DNA of 64,000 nucleotides from Echinometra lucunter (taxonomy: Eukaryota; Echinodermata; Echinoidea; Camarodonta; Echinometridae), in the NCBI GenBank assembly GCA_029962745.1, contig CM057157.1, positions 8,100,977 to 8,164,976 of the forward strand, given 5' to 3'. How positions within the stretch are numbered: the first letter of the stretch is position 1; each line of letters begins with the position of its first letter. Position numbers and translations under genes: made by a program. The notes beneath the pieces were generated by a model, which saw only the letters and a program-made list of their open reading frames with translations, was not told where the DNA came from and did not search any database. Shown piece by piece: positions 37,801-52,800 of this stretch.

Positions 37801-40800
37801 TGAGCAGAAAGAGCAAAAAATTCTACACGAACTGTGCCCATTTTGGTTGTGTCAATATTCGTTGTTTGATGCTGAAATTTTTTTAAAGGAAAATAAGCAT
37901 TAAAATCCTTAAATTGGCAATGTGATAGAAGGTTTAAAATCACCGTTTTCCCCTGCAAATTGGCAACTTTTTGACTTCTCATCATAATTTCTGTCAATTT
38001 ATATTAATTTCAGATACATGACGTTTTATAAGAAAAATGTAGCAATAAAATAAAAATGTTGGTGTTGCCAATTTGAAGAATAAAAGCTGATCAAATTAGG
38101 CTTTAAATAATTCCTGTCACGAATGGGTTAATGAAGTACATTTCAGTCTTTGTGGACAATGAAGGATAGGTTTCATAACTAATCTTCCATGATAATGATG
38201 AAGGGTCTTAAATTCTCTTGTTCATAAATGCAAAAAAAAAGTGATAAAAATGGGTATCTCTTGGTGCAATAGGCTCTTACCATACTTCTTAAGGGGTGTT
38301 CAGTTATGGTGTAACATTGTGCCGCCACTTATGTTAATGAAAGCGCATTAACGCGTCAACTCTCTAATAAAAAATAAAAAAAAAATAATTTAAAAAAACT
38401 CTCTAATAAAAGAGAACTTTGTCAAAACTTGCACAGACAATCTCATGACAACATATTTTGTGCTAACTTTTGATTGGTGCACAATTTTTTTGCAGCCAGG
38501 CAGCAAATAAATGTGCCCTGCCTCTGCAACATTTTTTTGTCGCCCTTACCCCATTGACTTGTACACCAAAATGTTGGGGGGATTTGTGGCGCCACAATGG
38601 CGCTTTATATCTGAACACCCCTTAAACAATGATAAAGCCATGTGGAGATAAGCAAAAGACTGAAAATTTATCTTTGTGCACTAAATTCATATCAACTGAC
38701 TTCTAAAGGACAACAAAGATCAATGCTAAAAATGGAGAATAACTTACTGGGAAGAGTTTAGCTGCAGTAGCTAGTAGGAGCAGTGCATGGTTGTGTGTTT
38801 GAGGATTGTCTGAGGTACGGATACACTGCACCACCAGTTCAACGCTGAACTGCTCTTCAGTTATCAGCGGCCCTGCAACATCATTAGGAATTGAAGAGAT
38901 GAAATATGAAAATAGAGAGCCATTTACAATTGTTTATGTTTAACTGTATGCAACTGGGAGAATTAACAGACTATATTTTCAACAAGACGACCATATGTTT
39001 ATTAAAATGATTAAATGAAAACAGTTATATAAATTAATCAATGAAAAAACAATGACACAGTGAATATAAATGGAATTCTTTAAATGGTACATGTACCTGA
39101 AACTAGCAATTTTTCTTTTAACTAAATCAAATCTGACCATAGAACATATACGGCGATTACCTCCACCAAAACACTATTTCTTTTCAAAAAAGAAAAACAG
39201 AATCCATTTTTTTAAAATGCTGGGTTAATGCTTTATGTACATACAGCTATACTGGTTTGTACATATTTATGAAATCTCTTAACCCATTCGTGACAGGAAT
39301 TATTTTAAAGCCTGATTTGATCAACTTTTATTCTTCAAATTGGCAACACCAACATTTTTATTTTATTGCTACATTTTTCTTATAAAATGTCATGTATCTG
39401 AAATGAATATAAATTGACATAAATTATGATGAGAAGTCGAAAAGTTGCCAATTTGCAGGGGAAAACGGTGATTTTAAACTTTCTATCACATTGCCAATTT
39501 AAGGATTTTTATGCTATTTTCCTTTAAAAAATTTTCAGCATCAAACAACGAATATTGACACAACCAAAATGGGCACAGTTTGTGTAGAATTTTTTGCTCT
39601 TTCTGCTCATGTATTTGGTATGATTTTTAGGGCTTTGCATCAAAAGATATTAGGCCAAACCACAAAATGTGGACCTCTATCACGAATGGGTTAAAATGAA
39701 AACCTTACAGAAATCTGTTTATACCTCCTTCTGTATCACCTAGATGATCACAGATGTTGAGAATGGTTGTGAGCAGGAGCTGCTTGATGTATTCACTAGA
39801 TCCTTGATCACTGGCTGGTAGTTCCAGGCATCTACAAGGACAGACATGGATTAAAAACAACACAGAGCGTAGCATGACAAGTCATGTGGAATTTTGAAGA
39901 GTCCCAAAGTAAACACACTCAATAAAAACTGAAGCATTTCATAAAAATACCCTCAAAAGCAACTAAAAACACCTTTAACAAGCTATATTGTAATATATAA
40001 CAAGTCCACGTTCAATTTATTCAATTACGATAAAAGCATATACATTCCTTTAGAATCTGATGAACAGAAATACATGTACAGAGCAGATTCAGAAAATGAT
40101 ACATGGAATTAATGGTACCATAAAAGACAAGATGACCTTTTATGGTATATCATCAACTTACAAGCTCAAGATGTTGAAGAGTGTTGGCACTATGGTATGT
40201 CTGTCTTCCATCTTGCCAAGCTTCCTCTGCTGTAAGTTCTCTAAGATTGTCATGACTCTCTGCCATGCCCTGCCCTCGCTTGTTGACTGTGAAGAATCAT
40301 CAACATTGGTTAACTTCTGCTTTTGCCTGAAAGTAAACCAAATGGGAGGAAAACGCATGCTCAGAATTACCAAACTTCAATCCTTTAGAAATAATCAGTC
40401 TCAACCAGAAACAGAAGTCCATCCCTCAAACAAAAAACACCACAAGGAGTACTCTTTTCAGGGTGATCATTATCCTGGAAAAGAGCTTACAGTTTAAGAC
40501 CCTATAAAAAAAATATGAATCTACAGTTTACGTTCAACTAAATTTGTTTTCCTGCAAAAGAAGCAGATGCATACATTTTTTAATTCGATATATTTCACGC
40601 TTGATTTAAAAATGAAACAGAGAATTCAAATCTTAAAGTTCACTAATAAAGCATGTCGAACACTAATAGAAGCTTGTGCAGATTATCCAAGTACCAGTAT
40701 GATGTACAAAATCAGATCTAGCATTCTGCAAGTGTTTCTGTTATGACTGAAGCAAATGTCATACGAACAAATAGAATACCATCTATGAACTTCAAACAAA

Positions 40801-43800
40801 AAAAAAAAGAATCAAAACACAGAAAAAGAGACAGGAGATGCATACATGTATATGTACAAGCTGGAGATACCATAGTGGCACAATATATAGAAGGTTGAAC
40901 ATACCTCGCTCTCCGGGCATCTTTAACACTCTTAGGCTTCTGACCTGCAGTGATCTGGCTAAGCTCTTTCACTACCTGTGCTGCAGTCAGTGGAAGCTGA
41001 AGACCAAATTATATCAAATCAAATGGTTAATCAATCATCATAAATATCAGATGTACTTTTTGTCTTATGTTCATATTACATTCATTTCAGATCTCAAATT
41101 ATTACAACCCTACCCTGACATAAACATTGTGTGTGTGTTTTTTTTACCAACTATACACAATGTAAAAACATTATTTTTGTAGATATTACCATTTGTGCTC
41201 TTCTCCTTTACATTCAGTATTGTTCATTGACAGGTGACTTGACATATGCCTCTTTCCATACCTTCCAATACATGGAAGTATACCCCAATCACAATGTTCC
41301 CTAGCAAAAGGCAGCATCTTGGATACCTTAAGGATAATGGTTAGCAATGCTGGTTTATATAAAGTTCTAATTTTCCTCATCTGCAGGGGAACGTTTTATG
41401 AAGTGTCTTGTCAGTGATCTTTTACTGACAATCGTTATAAGCTACTGAAATCCTTGCATCTGATTGGCTGAGAGCAAATTTGTCAGTAAAAATCACTGAC
41501 AAGACACTTCATGAAATGCTCCCCAGGTCGGGTATTATTCATCTAAACTTTGCATCCACATAATGACTTAATGTGAATTAACCAATCTTTAACTGTTATC
41601 ATTTTTTTTTTGGTTATATTTATTTATGATTTGTATTAGCATTCTTTAAATTCACTCCATGAATTTAATATTTTCAGCCCTTGGGCTGCATGTTTCAATG
41701 TTTTTACCACAATACACTGATTCAATTCAAATTATGCGATACAATGAAATGGGTTTTCCTACTGACCTTCTTGATAACCTTTGCTATGTGATTAGCTGTA
41801 GCTGAACTGTGAGTGTCCACCTGCAGATCAATCAGTCTAGCCAGTACCGACTGCTGGACACTGGCCGTGGGTAGGGCTGTGAAGAAAGCTCCAGTCATCT
41901 GCAAAAATTGAGGTTAATCACATTCATTGGTAATTCATTGTTATCAACCTGTATGTGCTTGAATCAGAAAGAAAAAGAATTACAACTGCTAGACTAAAAG
42001 TTGCATACATTTGTAGCACAACAAAGTATATGTGTGTGAATAGGATGAAGCACCACACTTTTCACGATATAATTTTTTCTATTAGCAACCACATTTTGTG
42101 TGCAAATCACTATGAACTTAATCGTGTGTTATCAAGGCCTATTCATATTTTGTGAGATTCTATACAATGACTGGATCATGTATGATTAAAATTGCTATCT
42201 TGCACCAGACATGCACAAATGCAATTTGATTTATTTTCACCTTCCCATGTATGATTAATGTTGACTCTCAGCAGGAGAAACACGGATATTTTATGAAATA
42301 GCTTATTCAGAAGGCTCAGCCACACAATGGACCATGGATAAGACCTTATGAGCTCAAAAGAATCACAAGAAATAAAGGCTTATCATTCAAAAGGCAGCAG
42401 AAGATATAGTAATGGATTGACTGACCTGTTTCAGAGCCATTTCTGTTGGAGAAGCCAGGCCTACACAAACCAGCTTCTCTCTGCTAAGAACCTCCAGAAG
42501 CAGGTCAAGACTCTTCTGGTTGGACATCACATGAGCTGTCTCGGAAGTCATGTGACTCAAGATACACTGTAAGCTGTGTGTCTGATCAACACTGAGGGAG
42601 CTCTCCTCAACAAAGGACTTGACTAGGAGATCTTGGAGTAGGTCCAGCAGGGATGACAACACAATCTGAAAAGAGAAGTGGATATCAATAAGTCATAGAG
42701 AAATGGAAGAGTCACAAAAGAACTTAATATTAAATACACAGTATATACAAGACTATAGTCAGAGCATTTCCTGATTTCTCGAAAAGAAGAAAGTTTTAAC
42801 CATCATAAACAAACACTACAAGAGCATGAACCCAACAAGCATATTTATGACAAAAGAGAAGAAAATCTATTCATACCATCAGAATTAGAAAAAAAAAACT
42901 TCCAGAAAAAATTATTCGTTAATACAATTTTCTAAATACTTTTGAAAAATTACTAGATGGAAATCATACAATCATACATGGTTACAATAGACATGAAGAA
43001 AATTATGCTTATCACACATCACTTCATATATTGCAATGTCAAAAAAAAGTTTTCAACATCAACAAAGTTCTGAATAGCAATGTATGTCTGTCTACAAAGT
43101 CCACATAGAACCAGTAAACTCACTTCTGAATCAACTAGCTCAAGCAGCTGTAGAAGTGCTCTCTGTGCATGATGTGGAATGCCTTCTTGCTTAACATAGT
43201 CGAGAATCCACTCCAGACATTCCTTTGCCTGTTCAGCTGAAGCTCCTTTCACATCAGGTGACATTTCCACTTTCTTCTGCTTAGGGAATGTAATAACTGG
43301 TACCTTGTTGGCCTTCATGAGTGAGTTCCCAAGGGCCTGATATCAAAACAATAATTATTGTTCTGTTAGCATTTCAATACATGAACAAGTACCTAGGATT
43401 TTATGATTATTCCTGAATAACAATGTCCATCACTGCAATCAAATATTTTTTTCATAATCATTAGAATTCAAAGAAGTCAAACACTATGAACATGACGAAC
43501 AAAGAAAGCGGACAAAATAAACAACCCCTCATTCTAGCCTTCTCAATGGTTCTGGTAGTCAAAAGAACATCCCTTCACTGCTGTTGTCTAAAATATGTGG
43601 AACAGGTGTCACATGCATATTCAGCTGGAACTACATGATTAAACATAATAGCTGTGAAGGGATGTTCTTTTGACTACCAGAACCATTGTGAAGGGTAGAA
43701 TGAGAGGTTGTTTATTTTGTCCGCTTTCTTTGTCTGCCATGTTCATAGTGAAATCTGACCCCCTCCACTCTCATAATTTAAAAAAAAAAAAAAAAAACCA

Positions 43801-46800
43801 CATTAAAATCAAGCACACATGAACCAAAGCTCCAATTCAAAAATACAGCGACAAGAAGGGTTGTGCTGCATAAGAAAATGATAAAAGACTAAAAAGAGGT
43901 AACAATTTGCATTCAATATCTTAGTTCAGTTTTTTGTCACTAACCAAGCAGAGTATCATATATCTGTGCATAAAATAGTTTGATCAGAAAAAAGGGCATA
44001 TCATGACACATTACAAAACTATTACAAAAATATGGAATGAAAATTCATCCTTCCATTTGCTACATCTCTCCCCCCCCCCCCACCACACTATGAAATTTGG
44101 CAATGGAAAAATCATTCCTGTTTCTTATGCAATTGACCTCGATAAAACCCCCAAAACAAAAACAACAATGCAAAAATACACCAAGGTGCCGTTGCATAAG
44201 AACTTGCTATTATAGTAACTTTACCATCAATGGTAACTACCATGGTAACATTGCTCAACAGCCAATCAAAATCTAGTATTCCATGAAAGTTACCATTGAT
44301 GGCAAAGTTAATATAATAGCAAGTTTTATGCAACAGCACCCAAGAGTCAAATTTGAAATAGCTTACATAATTGTTCCCTCTTTCTTACAGACCTGTTTGA
44401 TATATTCAGAATCCAACTCGACAGCTTCCTTCTTTTTGAGTAGTCGCTGGATAAGCCAATGGTACGGGCTAGTCCTGTCTCCATGGTAACTGTCATGGAT
44501 AGTCTGCAGACATCTGATAGCCACAGTTCTGACTGGCTCAAGAGGACTGAACAAGGACATCAAGAGACAAGGCGGGACTGTATACAGAGAAAGAAGCAAA
44601 GAAGCATCATAAAATGCTGTGACTGTTCAAAGCAATAAAACAAGACAGCATTCAGGATTTATGTTAACAAATTTTAGGCATTACTCCCAGTGCTAAAGAT
44701 CGTATGCTCGATCTGTAATGAAAATCGCAAGTCAGAAAAAAATTGGAACCAGCGGGATCCGAATCTGCCATCTACTACTTGCTGGGCAGTGACTTAACCA
44801 CCAGGCTATTCTGATTCATGGACAAGTCACGATGAACTGGAATCAAATACCCAAGGATTTACATAATGCTTCACGGGAAAGTCCACCCAAGAATTTTCAC
44901 TGTTTAAATAAAAGGAGTTAAATTTGAACAGCATTTAAAAAAAGAAATGAGCAAAATCGGTCAAAGATTAAGAAAATTACACTCATTTACATTTTCTAAT
45001 AAATTACTCTCGGCTCTGCAAATTGGCAACACTGATGACATCATATGCGAGCAGCTTTCCATTCACTTTGTACATGAAATTTCATATTTTCTCAATTTTC
45101 TTGGAAGTTATACATTTTCTCACCCCACAGTTAAAGTATGTTATGAAAAAAAGCAATTCTTCTGGACATACATTGACTATGGGGGTTAGAAAATGTGTAA
45201 GAGAGAGAGCAGAAGCCATGTTTGCAGAGCCGAGAGTAATTTACTAGAAAATGTAAATGAGTGTAATTTTCTTATTCTTTGACCGATTTTGCTCATTTCT
45301 TTTTTTAAATGCTGTTCAAATTTAACTCCTTTTATTGAAACAGAGAAACTTCTGGGGTGGACTTTGCCTTTAAAACTAGGTCCCTAAAGGCTTTATTGGA
45401 TATACTGGTAATATTAGCTAGGCACAAGAATTTATATGCATTTATTCCAGCCAGGAGCAGGTTCACATGCACTCTTGATGCTAACCTAAACACACAGACA
45501 TTGGCATCCATGATGGCTATCCATTTCTACACATGGGTAGAGATGAACATTGTAGACAAAATACCTTGCTTGCTACAAATTGATACTGATAAAGAAAATT
45601 CTCATTTGCAGTTTCTAGTTCAAACTACCACAGATACTATGCACAGTCAACTGACCAAAGCTTTCGTTCCCTAGGAGAGAAGAAAGCTCCTCCTCCTCCA
45701 TGGAGCCAAAGAGAGCAGAAGCCATGTTGAGACATCGCACTTGGAACAATGGAGAAGGCTTGAATCCTATTGGTTGAGAGGGTATCACATGACCAATCCA
45801 TCCTATGCTGAGCAGCTTCAGGAAACTTGTGGAATCGGTGAACAGATTCTGCATTGATTCAAGTAAAAGTCCACGACATTACCCAGGGATGAAAGAGCAA
45901 ATCCAGTTTCATCATGCTTTTCACTCGAAATGGTTTTCTTTTTTTTACAACATAAAAGCAAATTCAGGAATTGAGTATTCCTTCAGAATAGATTAATATG
46001 CAGTGCAACAGAAACATCTCTAAACAGTCTCTTTTGCGGGAAATTGTTGATCTTGTTGCAATGATACCATCATCATCATCGCCATCACCATCATTATCAC
46101 CATCATCATCATCATCATCACCATCACCACCATCATCATCACCATCATCACCATCACCATCACCATCATTATCACCATCATCATCATCATCACCGTCATC
46201 ATCACCATCACCATCACCACCATCATCATCATCATTATCATCATCATCACCGTCATCATCACCATCACCATCACCACCATCATCATCACCATCATCATCA
46301 TCACTATCATCATCATCATTGTCATCATCATCACTATCATCATCATCACTATCATCATCATCATTGTCATCATCATCACCACCATCATCATCATCATCAT
46401 CATCATCATCACTATCATCATCATCATTGTCATCATCATCACCATCATTATCATCATCATCATCATCATCATTACCACCATTACATCATCACTATCATCA
46501 TTATCAGGAGCTGATCTTGTGCTTAGTGACAGGTGCTCATGCTTTGCTTCACCAAAAGATATACAAATTTTGAGCTGTTACTGAACAAACAACAACTATA
46601 CCTTGATGACACAGTGTATGATGTTCCTAAATCCTTGCTTGGTTCTATCCTTCAGATGACATTCTGACGACCCTCGAGTCAACAGGTCAACAAGCTGGAG
46701 CATAAAGGTTACAAACTGACCTTCTATGTGGTCATCTTCCGTGCCAGGAACCCACCACTGTGAACCTGTAAAACAGAAAGTGTACTATTTTTGAAATCAT

Positions 46801-49800
46801 AATCATAATGGAAGGATTTGGGTGTCTAGCACCAAAGAATTACAATGTTTTTAATATTGCTTCAAATAGGAGAACCAGGAACCGAGTGACTACACACAAT
46901 CATTGTTAGTTCATTCAATATGATGATATAGGCAAACAGATTTTGCACACAAAACTATATGAAGAGCACATTCAATTTTCACTTTGCAAAGTAAATCAAT
47001 GTCTCTTACATGCGTGTCAAAAGAGGTAGAAAAAATTCTGAAGAATTTTTGGGAAATACACCAAACAATTATTTACCACTGGCAAACAATGCAAATTGTT
47101 AAGTTCTAGTAGAGGCAACAAATTAAATGCTACCCATACTCACTTGGTGTAAGGGATGACACCGAAGGAGCGAGAGAGAGCACCATGCTTTCCAAGGCCC
47201 ATATCATGACATGAACTTGAGAAGAATGGAGATATACCGTGCCAGCCACTCGGTGCTTCCTTCTCAATGTAAGCAGGGCTGTCAGATGAGTGTGCAACTG
47301 GGAAGGAAGATTAGCAGATGGCGAGGCAGTTGGCTGCAGAAGGTCATCTTGCTCCTCAGAGCCCTCCCCCTAAAATAGTGAGAAAACACATCAATGGCCT
47401 CTTTCAAACAGGGTGATTGTTCCTTGGGAAATAATCTCATTCACATGTAGTTAACTTGTTTAATAATTCTGTTTGATAATTTGTTTAATAATTTTGACTT
47501 AAAAGTAAAGTAATTCATTGACTGTAAACACATACAAAACAAGATAGGGAATAATGACAACAGGACATTTCAAAATAACCTCACTTCTATTATGCATGTT
47601 TAAAATATCAAGTCTAAAACCATAAAATATACATTCATTTCATAACACTTTAGATTCCTTCAGCAAATCATGATTCCTTTTTCACATATAATTAATCTTA
47701 AAAATAAAACAAAATGTAAGATTCTTAGTAAAATAATCTAATTTCACATATTGAAAGTAAAGAAGTGCACAAATTACAGCCATTGTCATCCTTATCTATT
47801 CATCTGGTAATCAAACAAGTAGATATGATATCATCAACCTGTTGACACAATTCGATTTTGGTATAACACACATTTTCCAAAATCAGGCCCAAGTTACTTT
47901 GGGCACAGTATTCCATAGGTTAAATATGTGTGCATTTATTAATCTATCAAATTACAATTAAGATTCTTTTAAACATTTCTTTCCTATTATCAATGAAGAA
48001 AACGTGAAAAAGCAATAAAATCAGAAACCTACCTGCTGTAATCTGGTGAGCTCAGTGTTCTTTAGACAGGTCTTTATGGCATCTACTTCCAGCACTGCAA
48101 GTAGTTTCCTGGCTATGTATAGCTTAGATTCATCTCCATGGATGTGTTGCAGTGCTCGAAGGAAGATGGTAGTTATGATCAGCCTGTAAGCCTCAGGTCT
48201 GGCTGATGACTCCAGGTGAGTGAGTAGAGATGAAACCTTGGCAAAGGAAACAGGTTTATCCAATTACTTAACAACAAAATTAAACATGCCATTAAAAATG
48301 TACAAATCTAAAATCACTGAATCCATGACACATGCTATGGTGGCAATTGCTCCATGTCAATTTCATACACTAGCAAAATAACAAATTTTAACCCTGGACC
48401 AAACGCTATGCATAACCCAAACACGAAGCTCAGGCCTGACCTAAAACCCTAAAACAATCCTGACTCTAACCAAGTATCTTTGAGGAAATAAAGCCTGGGA
48501 AATTGTCACCAGAGCATATGTGATGTCACTGAAAAATCAGGTCCTAGATGTAAATGTGCACAAGAATCACTACGTACATGTACTTGGGGATAACTCAGAT
48601 ACATGTATTTTCTAGGTAAATAAATCAATAGATACTTGTATGGACACCTCAATATACTGGATGCTGAAAACTGTGGCATCGTGTAAAGAGTGTTGATATA
48701 ATTTTCATCTAGTAATGATCAGTAATGGGAAGAAACTTACCATTTTGTCCAGTTCTTCTTTCTTTAGTGCAGCCAAGTTCTTGCCCAGGAGATCTAGAAC
48801 CTTGCTTGTGATCTGGCTTTCGATTGCTGGTCTTTTAGATGACAAAGCTACAGGAAATAAAGTATGGCATATTGTGGAGCTGTCTTATAAAGTGCACAAT
48901 GGATTAAATGCTGGTATATATTTTCAAACAAAAAAAATCACCTTTTCATTCATAGCTTTCTTTTACAATAGGACCAAGGAAACCCAAATCTTACAACAAC
49001 AAAAAAATGTATATCTCATAAATACAGCTGATGTATTTAGACACGGCACTTGTTGTTATAATAATAGCTTATATTATAACCTGAAGCTACACCTATTTCA
49101 TTCTGTTGTAGTGACCATGAGGAATCTAAATTTCAGAATACCTATCATAAATGAGCCTGTAATTTCATTTCAACATGGGCTCTCTTCCAACAGAACTTAT
49201 TTCATTTTGATTTTGAAACTAAGATGAGATGAATACATGAATGCCTACAAGAAGTGCATTTATGTATGCTCTATACTTCTGACACCTCTCTAATTTGAAA
49301 TAATGATTATCATTTCTCTTCTCCTAACTCATTTCATCATTTCTTGAGTAAATTCCACAGTAGGGAAATAACTATAGATATCTACTGGACCCTTGTTACG
49401 ATTACCACAAAAAGACTACACAACTGCAAATATCACTTGCCTCCTATCTGTTACACAGATATCAAAACTCACCTAAATTCAAGCCTTTCACCATAGGATG
49501 ACTGCTGACTAAGTTGGAACCAGTAATCTCTACCCTAACCTCCAACTCTAAGCCTGAGTTTGCCTGGGTAGTGGTAAAGATGTGCGGTATCATCATGGCA
49601 ACTGCATCATCCAAAAGGTGGGTTGCCTTGGAGTTGAAAGTCTTGCTGGTGATAATTTTGATGGCTCCTTTCAGCACAATGTTCCTTTAAAATTGAGAAT
49701 TGATACACCAAAATGAAACTGATTAAAACTCATAATGAATGTAATAGGGTAATATTTTACTAGGATGCCCATGGCAACTACAGCAAATCACACAAACCCA

Positions 49801-52800
49801 ATGAGTATTATTCCATTTTGGTATAACACACATTTTCCATAGGCCCTAGCCAAAGTTATCTTGTCCTTAATATTCAAAGGGTTAATGCAAGAGGACATAT
49901 TTCAGAGCTGGATGAAATTTTCAGCACAGTGAGAAACACAATCTTGCAATTTTTATCAACCCACCCACATAACATACATAAAGGTGGTCCCTTATTAATC
50001 ATCTAAATCCTCTACAAAATAAAAGGAAATTAAAAGATGAGAAATATCAAGAGATCAAGCATGTTTTTTTTTTTTTTTACTATCCTTATCACTTCAGTGA
50101 CTGAGTTCTTTTATCCAAATTCATCAGTACAGCATAACCACACAGGGAGAGTGCCATAATAATCAACTTGAGTGATTGTGGGCAGTACCAGGAAGACAAG
50201 AGAATTATAGATACAAAAATTACATCTACATAGAGTATGTCAACAATTTACACTTTTTATTTTTTAATCTCTTACCAATCATTGCCATGTCTCTTTTTCT
50301 TCTTGTTCATGAGTTTCTGGAGTGCTGAAAACATTGGATCCACAGGTAGCAAATCACAAAGGTGCTGAAAGAGAAAACAGAATAAATCATTATATAGTAG
50401 AACAAAAGCATTTTACTAAAAAAAATGCAAAACTTATTTCAACTACTGTATCAGACCTGCCAACCTGCAGCAAAGAAAATTCGTACTCACAAGGCTCAAA
50501 ATTTGTATTTTAGGGAAGAAATCCGTATTTTCCTAAGCAGCACTATGAATCTCCAGGAACACTGCGCGGACGTTGGCGCATGCATATGATGCAGCTATAG
50601 TCGGTCAGCTTTGTCAAATACACATACGTACGCACACAATGTGCAAACGTATACACCATACCACAAAGTGCGAATGTATATGTAAATGTTGCTTACTTCA
50701 GTTATGTTCAACACGCGGAAGAAACTTCGCTGGCGGATGCGCGATTCCTGTGCTTTTCTATGGGAAAAGCCCCTGTTCAGGCAAGCTTATACATACTGAA
50801 GTTATCGACAATTTTTGTCCGCCAATTTAAAGATCGTTCAATTGTACAGGCTAAATATGGTGGTTGGTACATGATGCACGCAGTATGTACATTACATTGA
50901 CCAGTGCAACAATTCCCGTCGTCAAATTGGCATTTCTTGGCACCAATTTGAAGATCGTACAGTTGAAGAGGATAAACACTATGGTTAGTATACTAGTGCT
51001 CGCAGTATGCATATTACTTTGACCGGTGCAATGATTCCCATCTTCAAATTGGCAATTGATTGCAGGCACAGGCCACAGACTATAATATATGATAAATTCT
51101 GTACATTTCTGAATTTCAACATTAAAAAAAGTACTCCCGTATTTTAACTTGATTTCCATACGAAATACGGAATATCCGTTCTGCTGTATCAAGCTGTAAA
51201 CAATTCCCACAGAAGTAGATATCCTTTAAAGATTTCAATGGTGGTAGAACGAATGGCAGTGGAAGGCTTCACGGTACACCAAGTATTCTTTCTTGAAGAT
51301 GAGTGTGGTCCTGAAAAGGACCTACCCACACGTTTCGGTAAGCATGTTCTTACCGTCATTCTCCTGAAGACGGTAAGAACATGCTTAACCGAAACGTCGA
51401 GAGTGGGTAGGTCCTTTTCAGGACCACACTCATCTTCAAGAAAGAATACGTGGAGTACCGTGAAGCCTTCCACTGCCAATTCCTACAGAAATTTGAAGTT
51501 AAAGGCATTGGCTAACTTTGTGAGTAGCTGATTTAAAAAATTCTCAAACTAAGATGAAACATGTGTATGAGTACTTGTATTTGTACTCAAAAACCCTGAA
51601 ACCAACCATAATTTGGAATGAAAAAGTGTAAGTTAGATGCAAACGGCGATTTTATTATCCTTCGTCTCACGAGACAATCACTAAAAGAGGACCGCTTTGC
51701 TTGAATTTGAAAATGCCGTTATGTGCCTCCCGCAGCGTGATACGCCAATACACACAGTACTGTAAGGTGAGTCATACGCGCATGCGCACTGCTTATGTCT
51801 ATTCTGGGCAACCGACCCTCATATATTTTTCAAACATTGGCTCACATTTTTAATATTTAAAAATACTTCCTGTGGATATCATACTTTGAAGCTTTCAGAC
51901 TGGTATTTTTACACTATAACCCTTATGTTTATCCCATTTTCAAGTAACAAAACAAGATTTTTTAAAAATCATAACAATGTTAGCCAATGCCTTTAATGTT
52001 CCTTTCTTACCTCACCAATCTGCAAGACAGCACCTACTACAGACAGACTATCATCCTGCAGTCTTTGAAGCAGACTCTCTTGGAAAAAAGGGTCCACCTC
52101 TCCTCCCTTTACAAGATGAGGAAAACAAAATTGTGAGAGGGATAAATCATAACAGCGGCAAACAGAAAATTAAAGTATGGTAATTGAACAGATAATTAAA
52201 TACATTAGAAGTTGAACTGTTATATTCATATCATATGATGTTGCATTAAATGATTTCATTCATGTATCTATAATGATCCCTGACATTATCATTTGTTGAA
52301 TCAGTATTGAATGAGTTCTTCATAGCTTACATATTTTTTAGCTGGGTGAAAAGTATTCACAATTCATATCACAAAGGAAGTCATACAAATCTATATTATC
52401 ATGTAGAATACAATAATAATACTGCAAGTGCTTTGATCAGTTTATAGTGTTAAAGTCTCTGATAAGAAACTATTATTATAATTATTATTATTATTACTAT
52501 CATTATTACAACAGGAGGAAAAAAAATCAAAGTTACATAAATTAATCATACTGCATACCATACCTGTTGAATGAGATTATGAATGTGATTAACAGCCATT
52601 CTTCTGACATCATGGTTAGCATGGTTGAGACTCAATACTAGACTTGTGTTTGCTTCAGGTAAAAGCTGGGAAGACATAAAAGACAAAATACATTATCATT
52701 CAGAGGAAAAAAATACATTATGACTCTGTTGATTCAAATTATGGTAAAGCAATATGGAAAAGGTAATGAAATAGATAGAACTGAAGAGAAAGAAAGAACA

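Noticed and set aside
37716..37997. Repeated ~90-residue frame ([10 protein letters not shown]) at 5470, 29477 and 37716
   Set aside because: It recurs only because it is inside the TTAA-flanked MITE, and it contains no transposase-like motif.
44742..44811. A true tRNA gene
   Set aside because: A- and B-box resemblance only. The acceptor stem and anticodon arm do not fold convincingly; called as a SINE head.
46020..46573. Ser/Pro-rich and Met-rich frames of 150-190 codons
   Set aside because: Both are readings of the CAT trinucleotide array in a HEATR1 intron.
48715..49227. 170-codon plus-strand frame
   Set aside because: It overlaps HEATR1 exon 14 on the other strand and AT-rich intron; no family similarity.
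51355..51415. Hammerhead ribozyme core (CTGAAGA, stem, CGAAAC)
   Set aside because: The CUGANGA and GAAAC parts are present, but stem II needs an extra unpaired base, no stem III with a cleavage triplet is visible, and the copy at 9210 has CCGAGGA instead. Too weak to call.
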